Positions 1 through 11,345 of a stretch of DNA of 64,000 nt are shown here, piece by piece. The notes under the pieces were generated by a model. It searched no databases. It was given only the letters and a program-made list of their open reading frames with translations, and was not told the DNA's origin. The stretch lies in assembly GCA_030035585.1 (NCBI GenBank), contig CM057462.1, positions 138,596,734 to 138,660,733 of the forward strand, given 5' to 3'. Position numbers and translations under genes: made by a program. Position 1 is the first letter of the stretch; every line of letters starts with the position of its first letter. This DNA is from Dugong dugon. Its lineage: Eukaryota > Chordata > Mammalia > Sirenia > Dugongidae.

Positions 1-453
1 ATATAATAAAATTAGCTGCTTAACTATTATTTTTTAGTGAAATATTCTTAAGCCACTTCCTTGCAGTTCCATCATTAAAGTTGTCTCTATTTTGAAACTT
101 TCCTTAATAGAGTCAATTGTCAGACAGTTTCCTTTTCCCCTTCAGCAGCATGAAGTACTTTACTTAACTGAATTTTTCTGGTATAAACATCTACATTTTA
201 CGAAATTGGGAGATGTAGTTCACATGTAGTCCCCTGCTCTTTTTTTGCATCCTACTATTCATTTGGGGTCGAGATTCTTAGTGTTTTCACTTTCATATTT
301 CCATGTTACGATAGCTGGAGTATGGAGAAGCTTTACAATGAAAAGAAGTCCTCAATGTTATTAAATAACCTTAACCAATCAGTTGACCTCTACATTTCTT
401 ACTGGTAAAATGTATGCATGATAACTAGAACTCAGCAGACTTAAACATTTGTT

Positions 454-615
454 GGAAACCCTGGTGGCGTAGTGGTTAAGAGTTCAGCTCCTAACCAAAA
501 TGTTGGCAATTTGAATCCACCAGGCACTCCTTGGAAACCCTATGGGGCAGTTCTACTCTGCCCTATAAGGTCGCTATGAGTGGGAATCGACTCTACGGCA
601 ACAAGTTTGTTTTAT
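454..615 (+). mobile_element. AfroSINE, short form
   Basis: A tRNA-derived head (CCTGGTGGCGTAGTGGTTAAG) is followed by the B-box-like stretch TTTGAATCCACC, the body GGAAACCCTATGGGGCAG and the RTE-type tail GGTCGCTATGAGTGGGAATC. Flanking copies of ACATTTGTT at 445-453 and 616-624 look like a 9-bp target-site duplication, so the insertion is complete. The tail matches the RTE LINEs elsewhere in the window, which fits mobilisation in trans by RTE enzymes. Confidence 0.92.
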
Positions 616-624
616 ACATTTGTT

Positions 625-1075
625 TGGACTAGTCTAACTAAAGTCAGGGAAGTGGTGCTTGGGTAGTTAACGCATAAAAATTGCCAAGGAAGGGATTCTG
701 ATCATTTAGCTGATTTGGATTAAAGAAAAGGAAGAATAATTTTTTTCAAATGTTGTGTGATCAGTTTAAAAGGATTTCATAGCCTTCCTGTCGAGTAGTG
801 TAAGACATTTCTTTCAAAATGCATTTCCATAATAAATAATTTTTCAGCAGTCCTAAGAAAGTAAATAAAATGATATCGTAAATATATTTATTTGTTTAAA
901 AAAAAAAGTAAAGCGCTCTCTTTTATGCCTTCTCTATTCTTTTACTCCCTTCCAGGCCTAATTTTAGTTCCATGTTAAATGTAAAAACTCCTGCAATTAT
1001 TTTATATCCCAAGAGAAGTTTCTATCTTCTGTGAACTCTTAAGATATACATATATATATATAAATATAACCTGTT
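625..1075. other. No gene seen; AT-rich spacer
   Basis: AT-rich sequence with an A-run near 899-908 and a TATA microsatellite near 1045-1065. No ORF, repeat family or RNA gene was recognised here. Confidence 0.5.
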
Positions 1076-1228
1076 ACCTGTTGCCGCCGAGTGGATTCCG
1101 ACTCCTAGCGACCATACAGGACAGAGTAGAACTGTCCCATAGGGTTTCCAAGGAGGGGCTGGTGGATTCAAACTGCTGACCTTTCGGTTAGTAGCCATAG
1201 CTCTTAACCACTGTGCCACCAAGGCTCC
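1076..1228 (-). mobile_element. AfroSINE, short form, reverse orientation
   Basis: Reads as the reverse complement of the AfroSINE consensus seen elsewhere: the tail (TTGCCGCCGAGTGGATTCCG) is at the left and the tRNA-like head (ACCACTGTGCCACCAAGGCTCC) at the right. It sits between TATA and TACATA microsatellites, so target duplications cannot be separated from simple repeat. Confidence 0.9.
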
Positions 1229-1308
1229 ATATATACGTACATACTTACGTAGATACGTACTTACATACATACATACATATATATATATATATGTATGTAT
1301 GTATACAT
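1229..1308. repeat. TA / TACA / TACG microsatellite
   Basis: Alternating ATATAC, TACGTA and (TACA)n tracts, then a TA run and (TATG)n. It abuts a SINE on each side. Confidence 0.85.
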
Positions 1309-1606
1309 GGGGGGGCAGTGGTGGTGCAGTAGAATTCTCACCTTCCAAGCAGGAGACCCAGGTTCAATTCCTGGCCAGTGCACCTCAAGCATTGCCACCA
1401 CCTATCAGTGGAGGCTTGCGTGTTGTTAGGATGCTGAACAGGTTTCAGTGGAGCTTCCAGACTAAGGCACATTAGGAAGAAAGGCCTGGTGATCTAGTTC
1501 CAAAAATCGGGCAATGAACACCCTATAGATCGCAGTGGTCCAATCCCGTTGTGCATGGGATCACCATAAGTCAAGAGTCAACTCAATGGCAGGTAACAAC
1601 AACAAC
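1309..1606 (+). mobile_element. Composite SINE: tRNA-like head + RTE 5' UTR + RTE 3' tail
   Basis: The first ~70 bases carry a tRNA-like head with GGTTCAATTCCTGG as a B-box-like motif. The middle (CACCACCTATCAGTGGAGGC, then a GTTTCAGTGGAGCTTCCAGAC block) matches the 5' UTR of the RTE at 47571-47880, and the end (ATAAGTCAAGAGTCAACTC, then AGGTAACAACAACAACA) is the RTE-type 3' tail. This order differs from the common AfroSINE, so it is treated as a separate composite family. Related pieces lie at 19497-19991 and 39366-39705. Confidence 0.8.
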
Positions 1607-2180
1607 ATATATCTATAGATATTGATATCTACTATGACACCACTAATTCTAATACTTGGTTATATACAGTGTTGTTATTGTTCTTAGAATTTTTAAAAAT
1701 ACCTTCTATTTTCTAAACTGGATCTCAATTTGCTGGGAAAAAAGAACTGCATAGTCTCATTTCCTCTCAAAATCTCATCTATTAACATAGAATAAATCTT
1801 AATAAAGAATTCATGACTTGCTCTATAACTCCTTGGCATTGGAATGCATAAACATAGCTGCAGGATCAACTGGTATTAGTCTATGTAAGTGAATAAGAAA
1901 GAGTTATGTCTTGTCCATTTCTTAAAAATAAACTTTGTGGTGAAAAGTACAACATTCAGTGTAAAGCACTGTATCATCAAATCATAAGAATCTTTAAGTT
2001 ATGGGGAGGGAGGCAATAACTAAAATTTTGTAATCATAATATTTTATTTTACATTTTACAATGTTCTACACTTTTCCAAATGTTTTCGTCTGTTTTGTGG
2101 AGGCAAACACAAAATATTATTTAATTTTGCAACACACCATTTAATAATGAATATTAGGTTTTACTTAAAATCTTTTGAGA
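1607..2180. other. No gene seen; unique AT-rich DNA
   Basis: No repeat family, RNA gene or convincing ORF was recognised. Confidence 0.5.
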
Positions 2181-2395
2181 GACAGTATAGAGTGGTTGCA
2201 ATTACCCAGGCAGTGTGATTCAAAGCTGTGTGACCTTTGTCAAATTATGTAACCTCTCTGTATCTCATTTTCCTCATCTGTAAAAAGGAATATTATAATA
2301 GTTGGTTGTTATAATTAAATTAATTGATACATATAAATCACTTAGAATCATGTCTGACACATGATTAGCACTAAGTAAGTGCTTTTATTACTATT
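2181..2395 (+). mobile_element. MIR SINE
   Basis: The classic MIR core is readable: GCTGTGTGACCTTTGTCAAA, then AACCTCTCTGTATCTCATTTTCCTCATCTGTAAAA (partly diverged), then a 3' part equivalent to the usual GCCTGACACAT...AGTAAGTGCT. MIR is an old tRNA-derived SINE mobilised by L2. Confidence 0.85.
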
Positions 2396-2639
2396 GGTGA
2401 AAATTTTTTTGGTTAACAAAATCTTGGTATTCCATATAGAAGTCACTGATTTCAATATATTATGATTTCTAGTTTAATTCAGATTTATTACCTCAAATTT
2501 TCTTTGAATTCGGATCAGCTATGATAGTTTTATTTATTTCGCTACAATGAAAGAAATTTAGATATAACCACAGTATCTTAAGCAATCTCATTCACCAAAG
2601 GTTTGCTACGTATTCCCTATCTCTTTTTTTCCTCTGCCT

Positions 2640-4110
2640 ATAAAATAATATCTATATAACTATATTTATGCATACACAGTAGTTTTTCCCATAAAATTGG
2701 GATCATGCCATGCATAATGGTTTACTGTTTGTTTTTTTTCTCTTAATATATCACATACAAATTACTAGATTAATACATACAAATTTAGCTTCATCCTTTC
2801 CTTTTCATTTTCAATGAAAAATCTCAAAAACTATGCAGGAGCATGTAAAAACATAAGTACAATTATGTATCTAAATGAATACATTTCTTATGAATACCTA
2901 TACATTCACTACTCAAGTTAAGAAGGAGAACATTACCAGCACATCGGAAGATCTGTCTGTGCTCCTTAATGGCTGCAATGGTGTTCCAGTTTACATCTCC
3001 ACCTTAATTCATCTAACCATTTGCTTATCAATTGACATTTAAGTTCTTCCTAAATGTTTGTGGTTACTAATAGTGCTGTAATGAATATCCTCTATTTCAT
3101 ATTTACATTCTTATATAACTGTATCCATAGGATAGATTCTTAGAAGTGGGATCACTAGATCATAGATAGGATACACATATTTTAGGTTTTAATAGGGAAA
3201 ATTAAATTATTGCAAAAGTTTGTGCAAATTTATACTTCCACCAATAATACAAGAGAACTTGTTTCCCACACCCAGCACCCACCCAACAGTTGTTATTAGT
3301 CTTTTTAATTTCTCTAATTTGATTAGAAAAAAATCATATTTATTTTAATTTATATTTCTTTGGCATCCTTTTATATGTTTATTATGTATTTGTCTTTTTG
3401 GTGACTCACCTGTTCATACCTGTCTTAGTTATCTAGTGCTGCTATAACAAATACCACAAGTGGATGGCTTTAACAAAGAGAAATTTATTTTCCTACAGTC
3501 TGCTAAACTAGAAGTCCAAATTCAGGGTGTCAGCTCCAAGGGAAGGCTTTCTCTCTCTGTCAACTCTGGAGGAAGGTCCTTCTCATCAGTCTTCCACTGA
3601 ACTAGGAGCTTCTCTGTGCAGGAACCCTGGATCCAAAGGACGCACTCTGCTCCCGGCGCTGCTTTCTTGGTGGTATGAGGTCCCACTGTCCCTGTGCTCA
3701 CTTCTCTCTTTTATATTTCAAAAGACAGTGGTTCAAGACACAACCCAGTCTTGTAGATTGAGTCCTGCCTCATTAGCATAACTGCCGCCTATCCTACCTC
3801 ATTAACATCATAGAAGTAGGATTTGAAACACAGGAGAATCACATCAGATGACAAAATGTGGACAATCAAACAATACTGGGAATCATGGCCTAGCCAAATT
3901 GATACACATATTTTTGGGGGACACAATTCAATCCATGACAATATCCAAAACTCATTATTCTATTTATTTGTTCATGTTTCCTTACTAATTTTATAAAGAA
4001 TACTTTATAAAATGGATATATACATCTTTTGTTGTGTCACAACTGTTTTTTTTTTCTTGCATATAATTTTTGGGTCACTTGTGTGTTATTGAATGCATAA
4101 AGGGCTACAT
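2640..4110 (-). mobile_element. Old L1 3' part, split by an LTR at 3421-3940
   Basis: Reverse-strand L1 sequence of an ancient subfamily: TAGAAGTGGGATCACTAGATC near 3143, CCTGTTCATACC at 3409-3420, and continuation ATATCCAAAACTCATT from 3941. The usual L1 text across the break (CTGTTCATATCC) shows that the LTR was inserted there. Highly diverged, with no usable ORF; the ends are approximate. Confidence 0.7.
3421..3940 (-). mobile_element. Solo MaLR-like (ERVL-class) LTR
   Basis: On the minus strand the element begins TGTCATGGATTGAATTGTGT and ends CTAAGACA, so it has the TG...CA ends and internal style of MaLR LTRs (an opening resembling MLT1). A polyadenylation signal AATAAA lies at 3484-3489 on the minus strand. 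Length is 520 bp. Flanks ATACC (3416-3420) and ATATC (3941-3945) fit a 5-bp target duplication with one change, as expected for this class. It is the same family as the LTR at 10340-10858. No internal retroviral genes are present. Confidence 0.88.
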
Positions 4111-4220
4111 GCTTTGAGATTAAAGAATGAATAATTAACTGATTTTTCATATTTACATTTTCTCAGAGTGTTTTGATCACTCAACAAATGTTATCTAAAG
4201 AACATGGGTTACTGAAACTA

Positions 4221-4234
4221 AAATTATATTTGTC
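4221..4234 (+). repeat. Left target-site duplication of the 8-kb L1
   Basis: AAATTATATTTGTC, repeated exactly at 12318-12331 after the L1 A-tail. A 14-bp duplication is typical of L1 endonuclease-primed insertion and fixes both ends of the element. Confidence 0.93.
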
Positions 4235-5583
4235 GAAGGCGGGGCCAAGATGGCAGAGTAGTCAGACACCTCCAAGTGGTACCTCTTACAACAAAGACCT
4301 GAAAAAACAAGTGAATCAATTATATATGACAATCTAGGAGCCCTGAACATCAAAGGCAAAGTTGAGGAATCAGACTGAGTGGCAGGGGGAGGGAGAGATG
4401 GCTCAGAAGCAGCAAGCAGTTGCCAGAACTGACCTGGTGGCAGCTGGTGCCCTGCAGGCCAGATTGGCTGGCATGTGCTCTGAGGCAGGCAGTGGCATTT
4501 GGGACACATTTTCCATGTCGGGAGAGATGGAGCAGCAGAGAATCCACTCAGGCCTCCAGAGGCAGTGAGAAGCAGTGATCAGTTGGCAAAAGATAAGTAC
4601 ATGCGTTTAATCTACCGTGTGGATCAAAAAACACCCTATTTGGGAAGCACCTCTCTCCCATTTACCTGCTCCCTTCCCGCCCTGCACCGGGTCCTGGGCT
4701 GGCTTCAGTGAGTGCTGCATGCCTTGGGCTGGAAGTAGGACCTGTCACGTGCCCTGAGCCATTCTCCCAGCCTTGTAGAGGGAACAAATTAACATACGGA
4801 AAAAATAATCTGCCAGCCCCCCTAAGCCAGGAACTCAGGGCAGACACAGCTCCTTTGCCTAGGCACAGGCATAAGGGGTCCACAGACTTCGAATGCCTTT
4901 CACCCCTGCATAGACCCATGTGGGCCCATTTCAAGAGCGTAGGCCCTCATTAGCACAGTACAAGAGTGTATATACCTGAAGCCCAACTTCACTGTATCAG
5001 CTATACCGTGGAGTGGCAGGTTTGTGACATTTGATGCTGCTCTGCCCATTAAGCAGGGTCCTCACCTACCCACATGAGGGGCCTGAGGATTGGTGGCTGC
5101 ACCCACTCCACCTAGCCACTCATGACAGGGGTCCAAGAATAAGTGGTGCCTCCCAGTCCTTACAGCCAACAGCACTGGGTGCCCGTAGTCCAGCTGCAAA
5201 ACCCACCCACCTATGCATTCTAAGGAACAGGGACATACTTTCCCCCCAGATACCCTTGCCTTGCTCAGTGCATGACCCCCTACTGCAGTCAGATACATTT
5301 GTCTACTCCAATCACTCCTGCCCATCTAGGACTATAGGTGGGAGCTTGCACCACACACTTGGTGAATGAATATCTGGATACCTGAGCTGAATATATACAA
5401 GAAAAGTAAACAGACTCCCGGGCTCACATACTTAGTAACAGATCTAACCACCTGGCGACAGGACATTAGAGCTTCAAGTCACCAATAATCAAACTAGCTC
5501 ACATGAGCAGCCTATTTGAGCATATCAAAACAAAACAAGAAGCTAGGACAAAGTAAGCAAACATAAATAACTTTAATAACTTA
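4235..5583 (+). promoter_or_regulatory. L1 5' UTR / internal promoter region
   Basis: Starts GAAGGCGGGGCCAAGATGGC. The CCAAGATGGC at 4245-4254 has the form of the YY1 site found at the very start of many mammalian L1s, where it positions transcription starts. The rest is more GC-rich than the surroundings, as usual for L1 promoters, and has only incidental ORFs. Presence at the exact 5' border supports a complete rather than truncated element. Confidence 0.75.
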
Positions 5584-6500
5584 TTGATGGCTCAGAGACA
5601 ACAGTCAATATCAAATCACATAAAGAAGCAGACCATGATGGCTTCAGCAAGCTCCCAAAACAAAGAATCAAGAAATCTTCCGGAGGAAGAGAACTTCTTG
5701 GAATTACCGGAGGCAGAATACAGAAGATTAATTACAGAACTCTTCAAGAGATCAGGAAGGAATCATGCAAAGTGCAAACAAGCCAAGGAACACACAGACA
5801 AAGCAATAGAGGAAATTAAGAAGATTATAGAAGAGCACAATGACAAGTTTAATAGGCTGCAAGAATCCATAGAGAGACAGCAATCAGAAATCAGAAGATT
5901 AACAATAAAAATTCAGAATTAGACAACTCAATAGAAAGTCATAGGAGCAGAATTCAGGCAATGGAAGTCAGAATTAGTGAGACTGAAGATAAAGCACTTG
6001 ATGCCAACTTATTTGAGGAAAAATCAGACAAAAGAATTTTAAAATAATAAACCCTAAGAATTATGTGGGACTCTATCAAAAGGAATAACCTACTAGTGAT
6101 TGTAGTACCAGAACAAAGGGGGGATAACAGAAAATAGAGAATTATTGAATATTTGTTGGCGTAAAACTTCCCTGATATTGTGAAAGATGAGAAGATATCA
6201 GTCCAAGATGCTCATTGAACTCCACACAAAGTAGATCCCAAAAGAAAGTCACCAAGACATATTATAATCAAACTTGTCAAAAACAATGATAGAGAATTTT
6301 AAGAGTGGCTGGGATAAAAGAAAGGTCATCTGCAGGCAAGAAGGCAATGGGATGACATATATAAAGCCTTGAAGCAAAAAAACTGCCAGCCAAGAGTTAT
6401 AAACCCCACAAAACTGTCTCTCACATATGATGTTGAAATTAGGGCATTTCCAGATAAACAGAAGTTTATGGAATTTGCAAAAACCAAACAAAAATTATAA
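5584..6500 (+). pseudogene. L1 ORF1 remnant (RNA-binding chaperone protein)
   Basis: An opening frame of 112 codons (5584-5922) starts MMAQRQQSISNHIKKQ and turns into a Lys/Glu-rich coiled-coil-like stretch (residues ~65-110, with KEHTDKAIEEIKKIIEEHND). In L1 this protein trimerises through its coiled coil and binds L1 RNA. After the stop at 5920-5922 the similarity continues in broken frames (CCAAAAGAAAGTCACCAAGA near 6238, then GAAGCAAAAAAACTGCCAGC near 6371), which corresponds to the C-terminal nucleic-acid-binding part, with several stops. It cannot make the full protein. Confidence 0.75.
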
Positions 6501-6978
6501 GAAATATTAAAAGGAGTTCTCTGGTTAGAAAATCAATGACATCAGATAACAACCCAAGACTAGAACACATGACAGGGAAACCAGATATCAACCCAGATAG
6601 GGAAGTCACAAAAATAAATGAAAGCTAAAATGCTGAAAATAGGGAAACAGAGACATCAATATGTAAAAGATGAAAACATTAAAACAAAAAAGAGGGACTA
6701 AAAAAATGTAGTCATAGATCTTTCATATGGAGAGAAAGTCAAGGCAATATAAAGAAATAAAAGATTGGTTTAAACTTAGAAAAATAGGGGTAAATATTAA
6801 GGTAACCATGAAGGAAACTAACAACCCTGTATATCAAAACAAAAAACAAGAAAAACATGAACTCAACAAATACAAAATCAACAACAATGAAAAAGATGAA
6901 AAGAAAATACATAACAAAAAATGGCAGCACAGAAAATTAAGTGGAACAAACAGTCAACAACACACAAAAAAAGACATG

Positions 6979-9900
6979 AAAATGACAGCACTAAATGCAT
7001 GCCTGTCAATAATTATGCTGGATGTAAATGGACTAAATGCACCAACAAATAGAGAGTGGCAGAATGGATAAAAAAAAGATCTGTCTATATGCTGCCTACA
7101 AGAGACACACTTTAGACTTAAGACACAAACAAAGTAAAACTGAAAGGATGGAAAAAATATATCAAGCAAACAACAATAAAAAAAGTATAAGAGTGGCAAT
7201 ATTAATCTCTGAGAAAATAGACTTTAAAGTAAAATCCACCACAAAAGAGAAGGAAGGACACTATATAATGATAAAAGGGTCAATACACCAAGAGGACATG
7301 ACCATAATAAATATTTATGCACCCAATGACAGGGCTCCAAAATACATAAAACAAACTCTAACAGCATTGAAAAGAGAGAGAGACAGCTCCATAGTAGTAG
7401 TAGTAGGAGACTTCAACACACCACTTTTCAGTGAAGGACAGAACATCCAGAAAGAAGCTCAGCAAAGACATGAAAGATCTAAATGCCACAATCAACCACC
7501 TTGATTTCACAGACATATACAGAACATTCCACCCAATAGCAGCCAAGTATACTTTCTTTTCCAACACACATGGAACATTCTCCAGAATAGACCACACATT
7601 AGGCCATAAAGCAAGACTTAACAGAATCCAAAGCATAGAAATATTACAAAACATCTTTTCTGATCATAAAGCCATAAAAGTAGAAATCAACAACAGAAAA
7701 AGCAAGAAAAAAAATTAAACACGTGGAAACTGAACAACATCTTGCTCAAAAACTACTGGGTTATAGAAGAAATTAAGGATGGAATAAAGAAATTCATGGA
7801 ATCAAACAAGAATGAAAACACATCCTACAAGAACCTTTGGGACACAGCAAAAGCAGTGCTCAGAGGTCAGTTTATAGCAATAAATGCACACATCCAAAAA
7901 GGATCCACACATCCAAAAAAGAAGAAAGGGCCATAATCAAAACATTAACCCTACAGCTGGAACAAGTAGAAAGAGAGCAGCAAAAGAAGCCCTCAGGCAC
8001 CAGAAGAAAGGAAATAATAAGAATCAGAGCAGAATCAAATGAAATAGAGAATAGAAAAACAACTGAAAGAGTTAACAAGACCAAAAACTGGTTCTTTGAA
8101 AAGATCAACAAAATTGATAAACCATTGGCCACACTGACAAAAGAAAAACAGGAGAGGAAGCAAATAACCTGTATAAGAAATGAGATGGATGATATCACAA
8201 AAGAGCCAACTGAAATTAAAAGAATCATAACAGAATACTATGAAAAATTGTACTCTAACAAATTTGAAAACCTAGAGGAAATGAACAAATTTCTCGAAAC
8301 ACACCACCTACCTAAAGGAACACAGAGGTAGAACAACAAAAATTAACCTATAACAAAAGAAGAGATTGAAAAGGCAATTAAAAAATTCCCAACAAAAAAA
8401 AATCCTTGGCCCTGATGGTTTCACTGGAGTATTTTACCTACCAAACTTTCAGAGAAGAGTTAACACCACTACTGCTAAAAGTATTTCAGAGCATAGAAAT
8501 GGATGGAATACTCCCAAACTCATTCTATGAAGCCACCATAACCCTGATACCAAACCCAGGTAAAGACACTACAAAAAAAGAAAACTACAGACCAATATCC
8601 CTCATGAACATAGATGCAAAAATCCTCAACAAAATTCTAGCCAATAGAATTCAGCAACATATCAAAAAAATAATTCACCATGATCAGGTGGGATTTATAC
8701 CAGTTATGCAGGGATGGTTCAACATTAGAAAAACAATCAATGTAATCCATCACATAAATAAAACAAAAGACAAGAACCACAGGATCTTATCAATTGAGGC
8801 AGAAAAGGCATTTGACAAAGTCCAACATCCATTCATGGTAAAAACTCTCAGCAAAATAGGAGTAGGACGGAAACTCCTCAACGTAATAAAGGATATTTAT
8901 ACAAATCTAACAGCCAACATCATCCTAAATGGAGAGACTTTGAAAGCATTCCCCTTGAGAATGGGAACCAGACAAGGATTCCCTTTGTCACCACTCTTCT
9001 TCAACATTGTGCTGGAGGTACTAGCCAGAGCAATTAGGCTAGAAAAGGAAATAAAGAGCATTCAGATTGGTAGGGAAGAAGTCAAAGTATCTCTGGTTGC
9101 AGATGATGTGATCTTATACACAGAAAACCCCAAAGAATCCACAGGAAGACTACTGGAACTAATAGAAGATTTCAGCAGAGTGTCAGGATACAAGATAAAC
9201 ATACAAAAATCAGTTGGATTCCTTTACACCAACAAAGAGAACCTCGAAGAGGAAATTCACAAATCAATGCCATTAACAATAGCCCCCAAGAAGATAAAAT
9301 ACTTAGGAATAAATCTAACCAGAGACATAAAAGACCTATACAATGAAAACTACAGGACATTACTGCAAGAAACCAAAAGAGACCTGCATAAGTGAAAAAA
9401 CATACCTTGCTCATGGATAGGAAGACTCAACATTGTGAAAATGTCAGTTCTACCCAAAGCGATCTACAGATATAGTGAAATCTCGATCCAAATTCCAGTG
9501 ACATTTTTAATGAGACGGAGAAACAAATCACCAACTTTATATGGAAAGGGAAGAGACCCCAAATAAGAAAAGCATTACTCAAGAAGAAAAACAAAGTGAG
9601 AGGCCTCACACTACCTGATTTTAGAACCTATTATACCACCACAGTAGTCAAGACAGCCTGGTACTGGTACAACAACAGATACATAGACCAATGGAACAGA
9701 ATTGAGAATCCAGACATAAGTTAATCCACCTATGAGTAGCTGATATTTGACAAAGGCCCAAAGGCCCTCAAATGGGGAAAAGTTAGTCTCTTTAACAAAT
9801 GGTTCTGGCATAACTGGACATCCATCTGCAAAAAATTGAAATGAGACACGTACCTCATACCATGCACAAAAACTAACTCAAAATGGGTCGAGACCCAAAT

Positions 9901-11345
9901 ATAAAATCTAAAACTGTAAAGATCATGGAAGAAAAAATAGGGACAATGCTAGGAGCCCTAGTACATGGCATAAACAGAATACAAACCATAAACAACAATG
10001 CACAAACACCAGAAGAGAAACTAGGTAACTGGGAGCTCCTAAAAATCAAACAATTACGCTTATCAAAAGACTTCACCAAAAGAATAAAAAGACACCCTAC
10101 AGACTGGGAAAAAAATTTTGGCTATGAAAAATACGATCAGGGTCTAATCTCTAAAATCTACAAGACACTGCAAAACCTCAACAACAAAAGGAAAAATAAG
10201 CTAATTAAAAAATGGGCAAAGGATATGAACAGACACCTCACCAAAGGAGATGTTCAGGGGGCTAACAGGTACGTGAGGAAATGCTCACAATCATTAGCCA
10301 TTAGGGCAATGCAAATCAAAACTACAATGAGGTACCATCTGTCATGGATTGAGTTGTGTCCCCCCAAAATATCTGTCGGCTTGGCTGGGTCATGATTCCC
10401 AGTGTTGTATGATTGTGTAATCTGATGTGATTTCCTTATGTGTTGTAAACTCTATCACTATGATGAGATTATAGGTGATCTCCTTATGTGTTGTAAATTC
10501 TATTACTGTGATGAGGTTATACTGATGAGGTTGACAAGATTAGTGTCTTAATGCAATCTGTTTTGAGATATAAAAGAGAGAAGCAAGCAGAGACACATGG
10601 GGACCTGATACCACTGAGAAGGCAGTGCCGGGAGCAGAGCACATCCTTTGGACCTGAGGTTCCTGTGCAGAGAAGCTCCCAGACCAAAGGAAGACTGATG
10701 ACATGGACCTTCCTCCAGAGCCAATGGAGAAAGCGTTCCCTGGGAGCTGATGCCTTGAATTTGGACTTATAGTCTACTGGACTGTGAGAAAATAAACTCT
10801 TTGCTAAATCCATCCACTTGTGGTATTTCTGTTAGAGCAGCACTAGATGGCTAAGACACCATCTCACCCCAACAAGGCTAGCATTAATCCAAAAAACACA
10901 AAATAATAAATGTTGGAGAGGTTGTAAAGAGACTGGAACACTTATACCCTGTTGGTGGGAAAGTAAAATGGTATAACCACTTTGGAAATTGATTTGGCGC
11001 TTCCTTAAAAAGCTAGAAATAGAAGTACCATACAATCCAGCAAGCCCACTCCTTGGAATACATCCTAGAGAAATAAGAGCTGTCACACGAATAGATATAT
11101 GCACACCCATGTTCATTGCAGCACTGTTCGCAACAGCAAAAAGACGGAAACAACCTAGGTGCCCATCAGTGGATGAAAGGATAAACAAATTATGGTATAT
11201 TCACACAATGGAATTCTATGCAACTATAAAGAACAACTACGAAGCCTTGAAACATCTCATAACATGGATGAATCTGAAAGGCATTATGCTGAGTGAAATT
11301 AATCAGTTGGAAAAGGACAAATATTGTATGAGACCGCTATTATAA
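6979..11345 (+). pseudogene. L1 ORF2 remnant (endonuclease + reverse transcriptase)
   Basis: The usual order is readable in pieces across frames. Endonuclease: the start MTALNACLSIIMLDVNGLN, VVVVGDFNTP near 7394-7423, and GTFSRIDH then SDHKAI before 7680. Reverse transcriptase, best in the 329-codon frame 8406-9395: [25 protein letters not shown], then motif A as [11 protein letters not shown], where the first catalytic Asp is Glu (codon 8796-8798), and motif C as VADD instead of F/YADD (Val codon 9096-9098). The C-terminal part continues at 9883-10339, is cut by an LTR, and resumes at 10864 to a stop at 11343-11345. Frameshifts, stops and the active-site changes make it non-functional. Confidence 0.88.
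10340..10858 (+). mobile_element. Solo MaLR-like LTR inserted in L1 ORF2
   Basis: Begins TGTCATGGATTGAGTTGTGT and ends GGCTAAGACA, with AATAAA at 10791-10796. The 5-bp direct repeat CCATC at 10335-10339 and 10859-10863 is the target duplication; removing one copy plus the LTR restores the L1 reading GTACCATCTCACCCC. Length is 519 bp. It is the same family as the LTR at 3421-3940, and it must be younger than the L1 it interrupts. Confidence 0.93.

Noticed and set aside
454-530. tRNA gene in the SINE head
   Set aside because: B-box-like motif and head resemblance only; the sequence is a SINE head with no credible cloverleaf, and the same holds for all AfroSINE heads here.
1022-1348. 108-codon minus-strand ORF
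   Set aside because: It spans a TACA microsatellite and an AfroSINE; no protein-like features.
5031-5369. 112-codon ORF in the L1 5' UTR
   Set aside because: GC-rich UTR gives chance frames on both strands; no coiled coil or known L1 product.
8406-9395. 329-codon ORF as a working reverse transcriptase
   Set aside because: It is the L1 ORF2 centre with changed catalytic positions and broken on both sides.
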